This document shows, in pieces, positions 16,101-19,686 of a stretch of 19,686 nt of DNA. Made by a program: the position numbers and the translations under genes. The stretch covers positions 1 to 19,686 of the forward strand of contig JARIET010000016.1 of the NCBI GenBank assembly GCA_031127185.1, in the 5' to 3' direction. A model generated the notes under the pieces. That model made no database searches and was not told where the DNA came from. It saw only the letters and a program-made list of their open reading frames with translations. This DNA is from Gemmatimonadota bacterium. GTDB taxonomy: Bacteria > Gemmatimonadota > Gemmatimonadetes > Gemmatimonadales > Gemmatimonadaceae. Positions within the stretch are counted from its first letter, which is position 1; every line of letters begins with the position of its first letter.

Positions 16101-16124
16101 TGGCATGCGGCAGCGCTGGCATGC
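16101..16124. repeat. Two direct copies of TGGCATGC, 16-base period
   Basis: TGGCATGC occurs at 16101-16108 and 16117-16124 in the divergent gap between the LPG-synthase-like and Asp-box genes. Each contains the palindrome GCATGC. A 16-base period is near one and a half helical turns. It may be a regulator site or chance. Confidence 0.25.
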
Positions 16125-16250
16125 TCAAATCTACGAACGGGAATGCAGGGAGTTACGAGGACACCCCGCGGCCGGCGTGCCAGTTGCGGACCCTTGCACC
16201 GCGTTCAGCATCCGGGGACGTTTCAGAGGGTCTACTGTCGTTTATCAACC

Positions 16251-16255
16251 GGAGG
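16251..16255 (+). promoter_or_regulatory. Ribosome binding site of the Asp-box protein gene
   Basis: GGAGG lies eight bases before the ATG at 16264 and 11 before the ATG at 16267. It rejects the earlier in-frame starts, which would add a non-homologous leader before the signal peptide. I see no clear promoter in the 203-base divergent gap. Confidence 0.8.
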
Positions 16256-16263
16256 ATGGACCG

Positions 16264-19200
16264 ATGATGTACCAACTCGTGCCGAATAGCTGGCGGCGCG
16301 CCACAGCGCTGTTCTTCACGATTGCCACGGCCGGATCACTTGGCGCACAGACATTCGACAGCGCCGCGTTTGGCGCGATGCGCTGGAGAGAGGTCGGACC
16401 GTATCGCGGTGGTCGTTCCGTGGCCGTGGCCGGGAGCCCATCCCGCGTGAATGAGTACTGGATGGGCACGACGGGTGGCGGCGTCTTCAAGACGACCGAT
16501 GGCGGCCTCAGTTGGCAGCCGATGACGGACCGGTACTTCGGTGGCACGATCGGGGCCGTGCAGGTGGCCGAATCGAATCCGGACATCGTGTGGGTGGGCG
16601 GCGGCGAGACCCATATCCGCGGCAACACTGCGCCCGGCGACGGTGTCTGGAAGACGATGGATGCGGGCCGGTCGTGGACGCGCATCGCGTACTTCGACGT
16701 CAAGAACCACGTCAACCGGATACGGATTCACCCGACCAATCCAAACATCGTCTGGATTGGCGTGCTGGGGCATGTGTTTGGCCGTAACGAACAGCGCGGG
16801 GTGTTCAAGACGACCGACGGTGGAACCACCTGGCGACGTGTGCTCTATCGCGACGACGCCACTGGCGTCTCCGATCTCGTCATGGACGCGACCAACCCGA
16901 ATGTGCTGTACACGGCGTTCTGGCATGCCTACCGCACGCCTTGGTCGATGAACTCCGGCGGCCAGGGGGGCGGCATCTTCAAGAGCACCGATGGCGGAGA
17001 GACCTGGAGCGAACTCACGGCAAACACCGGATTGCCGAAGGGACTCTGGGGCAAGGTGGGCCTTGCCGTTTCACCAGCCAAGGCAACACGCGTCTGGGCC
17101 TTGATCGAAGCCGATGAAGGCGGCGTCTACCGTTCGGACGATGGTGGTGTGAGCTGGGTGAAGCTCAACGACGAGCGTAAGCTCCGCCAGCGCGCCTGGT
17201 ACTACTCACGCATCTTCGCTGATCCGAAAGACACGAACGTTGTGTACGGGCTGAACGTGCAGTGGTTCCGATCGCGTGACGGTGGACGAACGTTTCCGCA
17301 GGCGATCCAGGTGCCGCACGGCGACAATCACGACCTGTGGATTGATCCCGGGAATCCGAACCGGATGGTGCAGGCGAACGACGGCGGCGCGAACGTATCC
17401 ATGAATGGCGGCGTGACGTGGACCGGCCAGGAGTACGCCACCGCCCAGATGTATCACGTGACGACGACGAACCACTTCCCGTACCGCATCTGCGGCGCGC
17501 AGCAAGACAACAGCACGCTCTGCGGTCCGAGCCGAAAGGCCGGCGGGATCACGATTAGCGACTGGGTTGACGCGGGCGGAGGCGAGTCTGGCTACATCGC
17601 GCCGCACCCCACGAACCCAGACCTGATTTTTGCCGGTTCGTACGGGGGATACCTGACGCGCAAGGACATGCGCACCGGCCTTGCCTGGAACGTGAATCCG
17701 TGGCCAGACAATCCGATGGGGATTTCGTCCGAGGACATCAAATACAAGTTCCAGTGGACCTTCCCTATTGTGTTCTCACCGCACGACCCGAACAAGATGT
17801 ATGTGGGCGGCAGCCACCTGTTCATGACCCGCAACGGCGGGAACAGCTATCAAATCATCAGTCCGCCACTCGCGCGGAACGATCCGAAGACGCTTGGCGC
17901 ATCGGGCGGCCCGATCACCAAGGACCAGACGGGTGTGGAGACCTACGGCGTGGTGTTCGCGTTTGCCGAATCGCCGGTGACGCCGGGCGTGCTCTGGGCC
18001 GGTACGGACGACGGGCTCGTGCAACTCAGCCGCGATGCCGGTGCCACGTGGAAGAATGTCACGCCGAAAGACATCGGTGACTTCACCCGCGTCTCGATCA
18101 TCGAGCCGGGTCACTATGCAGCCGGTACGGCGTATGTGGCCGCGAACCGATATCAACAGAACGACTTCGCGCCGATTCTCTACAAGACGACTGACTATGG
18201 TGTGACCTGGACCAAGATCGTGAACGGGATCGCGCCGATGGAGTTCACGCGCGTGATTCGTGAAGACCCGGTGCGAAAGGGCCTACTCTATGCCGGCACC
18301 GAGCGTGGTGTGTGGGTGTCATTCAGCGATGGTGCGCAGTGGCAACGTCTCAAGCTCAACATGCCACCCGTGCCGGTGCATGACCTCGTCATCAAGGAAG
18401 GCGACCTGATTGCAGGCACACACGGCCGGTCGTTCTATGTGCTGGACGACCTCTCAATTCTTCGACAGATCTCGTCGGCGACGACGACGGCCGCCGTCCA
18501 CCTGTACAAGCCGAGCGACACGTATCGCATTGAGTGGGGCGGTGGCTTTGGTGGACGCGGCGGCGGCAATGTGGGGCAAAACCCGGCCTCGGGCGTCACC
18601 GTGCGGTATTCGCTCGCCACGGCCGGCCAAGATGTCACGCTCGATTTCCTGGATGCCGCAGGCAAGGTGATTAAGTCGTTCAGTTCGCGCCCCGACACCT
18701 CGGCGCCAGCGGGCGGTGGCGGACGTGGAGGTGGTGTGCCGCAAGCAGCCCGCGTTCCCAACAACGTGGGGCTCAATCAGTTCAGCTGGAACCTGCGGTA
18801 CCCGGATGCGGTGGTTTTTCCGGGAATGATTCTCTGGGCGGGTGACACGCGTGGACCCATCGCGCCCGCGGGGACGTACACCGTGCGGCTCACACCCGGT
18901 GGTGCGCGCCCCACCACGCAGACCTTCCGGCTCCTGAACGATCCGCGATCGCCAGCGACTGCGGCTGATCAACTGGCCCAGTTCAACTTCCTGTTGCAGA
19001 TCCGCAACAAGGTCACCGAGGCGAACGAAGCGGTGATCTCCATGCGGCACGTGAAGTCCGAGATCGACGCGCGCGTCAAGCAGGCACAGCCCGCGGCGGC
19101 GGAGGAGCTCCGTTCGGCGGGCACGACGCTCGGTACCAACCTGACCGGTGTGGAAGCCGAGGTGTACCAGATCAAGAACCAGAGCGGTCAGGATCCGCTC

Positions 19201-19440
19201 AACTATCCGATCAAACTGAACAACAAGCTTGCGGCACTGACGGGCGTGGTCTCGTCGGCGCCCGGCCGGCCCACCGCACAGTCCGTGCAGGTCTTCAACG
19301 AGTTGGCCGTCAAGCTCGGCGCGCAGACGAAGAAGATGGACCAGATCTACGCCGAAGACCTGAAGCGTTACAACGAACTCCTCAAGAAACACGGGTTACC
19401 GGAAATCGATCCCAAGCCGAAGCCCAAGGTGGCGATGTAG
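16264..19440 (+). CDS. Secreted Asp-box (BNR / VPS10-like) beta-propeller protein
   Basis: The 1058-residue protein begins with a Sec signal peptide: RR at 11-12, hydrophobic core 13-24, likely cleavage after SLGA at 28. At least ten Asp-box-like motifs (S/TxDxGxxW) follow. Examples are TDGGLSW near 79, MDAGRSW near 132, TDGGTTW near 182, TDGGETW near 241, DDGGVSW near 290, RDAGATW near 589 and TDYGVTW near 641. They imply one or two beta-propellers, a layout common in large families of VPS10/glycosyl-hydrolase-like proteins. Gly-rich linkers (near 760 and 817) separate a beta-rich region and a helical C terminus ending DPKPKPKVAM. There is no membrane anchor, so it is exported to the periplasm or outside. 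Ligand or substrate is unknown, and I see no decisive catalytic site. The next gene starts one base later. Confidence 0.88.
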   Translation: MMYQLVPNSWRRATALFFTIATAGSLGAQTFDSAAFGAMRWREVGPYRGGRSVAVAGSPSRVNEYWMGTTGGGVFKTTDGGLSWQPMTDRYFGGTIGAVQVAESNPDIVWVGGGETHIRGNTAPGDGVWKTMDAGRSWTRIAYFDVKNHVNRIRIHPTNPNIVWIGVLGHVFGRNEQRGVFKTTDGGTTWRRVLYRDDATGVSDLVMDATNPNVLYTAFWHAYRTPWSMNSGGQGGGIFKSTDGGETWSELTANTGLPKGLWGKVGLAVSPAKATRVWALIEADEGGVYRSDDGGVSWVKLNDERKLRQRAWYYSRIFADPKDTNVVYGLNVQWFRSRDGGRTFPQAIQVPHGDNHDLWIDPGNPNRMVQANDGGANVSMNGGVTWTGQEYATAQMYHVTTTNHFPYRICGAQQDNSTLCGPSRKAGGITISDWVDAGGGESGYIAPHPTNPDLIFAGSYGGYLTRKDMRTGLAWNVNPWPDNPMGISSEDIKYKFQWTFPIVFSPHDPNKMYVGGSHLFMTRNGGNSYQIISPPLARNDPKTLGASGGPITKDQTGVETYGVVFAFAESPVTPGVLWAGTDDGLVQLSRDAGATWKNVTPKDIGDFTRVSIIEPGHYAAGTAYVAANRYQQNDFAPILYKTTDYGVTWTKIVNGIAPMEFTRVIREDPVRKGLLYAGTERGVWVSFSDGAQWQRLKLNMPPVPVHDLVIKEGDLIAGTHGRSFYVLDDLSILRQISSATTTAAVHLYKPSDTYRIEWGGGFGGRGGGNVGQNPASGVTVRYSLATAGQDVTLDFLDAAGKVIKSFSSRPDTSAPAGGGGRGGGVPQAARVPNNVGLNQFSWNLRYPDAVVFPGMILWAGDTRGPIAPAGTYTVRLTPGGARPTTQTFRLLNDPRSPATAADQLAQFNFLLQIRNKVTEANEAVISMRHVKSEIDARVKQAQPAAAEELRSAGTTLGTNLTGVEAEVYQIKNQSGQDPLNYPIKLNNKLAALTGVVSSAPGRPTAQSVQVFNELAVKLGAQTKKMDQIYAEDLKRYNELLKKHGLPEIDPKPKPKVAM

Positions 19441-19441
19441 C

Positions 19442-19686
19442 GTGAGCCAACGATCCGAGTCTGGATCTGCACGCGGGGTGGTTGTGCGTCCGGCGACGGC
19501 GCGCGACCACCCCGCGGTGCATGCGCTCAACGACGCATCAGTGCCGCATGTGAATGCGTTGAGCGCGGAGCAGTTCGCCTGGCTGGCAGCGAACGTCGAT
19601 TACTTCCGGGTTGCCGAGGTGAACGGCGCGCTTGGCGGATTTGTCATGGCCATTCGCCGAGGCACGAGCTACTGGAGCGGGAACTA
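19442..19686 (+). CDS. GNAT-family acetyltransferase, N-terminal part (3' truncated by window)
   Basis: Eighty-one codons run to the window edge without a stop. The start is GTG at 19442, one base after the preceding TAG. VVVRPATARDHPAVHALND (12-30) is the typical first strand and helix of GNAT proteins. RVAEVNGALGGFVMAIRRG (about 58-76) is the next pair of strands. SYWSGNY at the end matches the region where this branch usually continues toward RWF. The acetyl-CoA-binding Q/RxxGxG/A loop lies beyond the window, so activity cannot be judged. It probably shares an mRNA with the Asp-box gene. The substrate is unknown. Confidence 0.75.
   Translation, partial: MSQRSESGSARGVVVRPATARDHPAVHALNDASVPHVNALSAEQFAWLAANVDYFRVAEVNGALGGFVMAIRRGTSYWSGN

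Noticed and set aside
16105..16263. A 53-residue N-terminal extension of the Asp-box protein
   Set aside because: The GGAGG ribosome binding site and the signal peptide both place the start at 16264 (or 16267).

Overview
The window is a high-G+C bacterial chromosome segment, densely packed with housekeeping and signalling genes. There are no insertion sequences, CRISPR arrays or phage genes. The gene content (a large exported Asp-box/VPS10-like protein, a mutS-cbs-ddl-queF cluster, many GTG starts) best fits Gemmatimonadota, near Gemmatimonas. That placement is inferred from protein style and was not searched.

Region 1 (1-4994, + strand) is one tight run: the 3' end of mutS, a cystathionine beta-synthase with C-terminal CBS domains, D-Ala-D-Ala ligase (ddl), a QueE-like radical-SAM relative that has lost all its Fe-S cysteines, a rhomboid-like membrane protein that has lost its catalytic serine, and queF (preQ0 reductase). 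Several neighbours touch or overlap, which suggests co-transcription. Two consecutive dead-looking enzymes next to queF are the most unusual feature here.

Region 2 (5018-6132) has prephenate dehydratase (pheA, - strand) converging on queF. pheA lies back to back with a tRNA-Phe(GAA) gene, which has a recognisable promoter and a strong intrinsic terminator.

Region 3 (6178-9585) has a two-gene minus-strand operon with an ATGA overlap: an HExxH metallopeptidase followed by a Ddl-like ATP-grasp ligase that is clearly different from the ddl of region 1. An MFS exporter of the EntS/MFS_3 type diverges from it. A small peptide-like product that is made, trimmed and exported is a speculative reading.

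Region 4 (9600-16060) starts with transketolase (tkt, - strand). Divergent from it is a pair, a HEAT-like repeat protein and an HD-GYP protein, coupled by a GTGA overlap. The two share a homologous N-terminal domain, so they look like a dedicated signalling pair. The HD-GYP gene runs 99 bp into a convergent LPG-synthase/UPF0104-type membrane protein gene.

Region 5 (16264-19686) has a secreted ~1058-residue Asp-box (BNR/VPS10-like) protein with a clear signal peptide and ribosome binding site. The truncated start of a GNAT acetyltransferase gene follows one base later.
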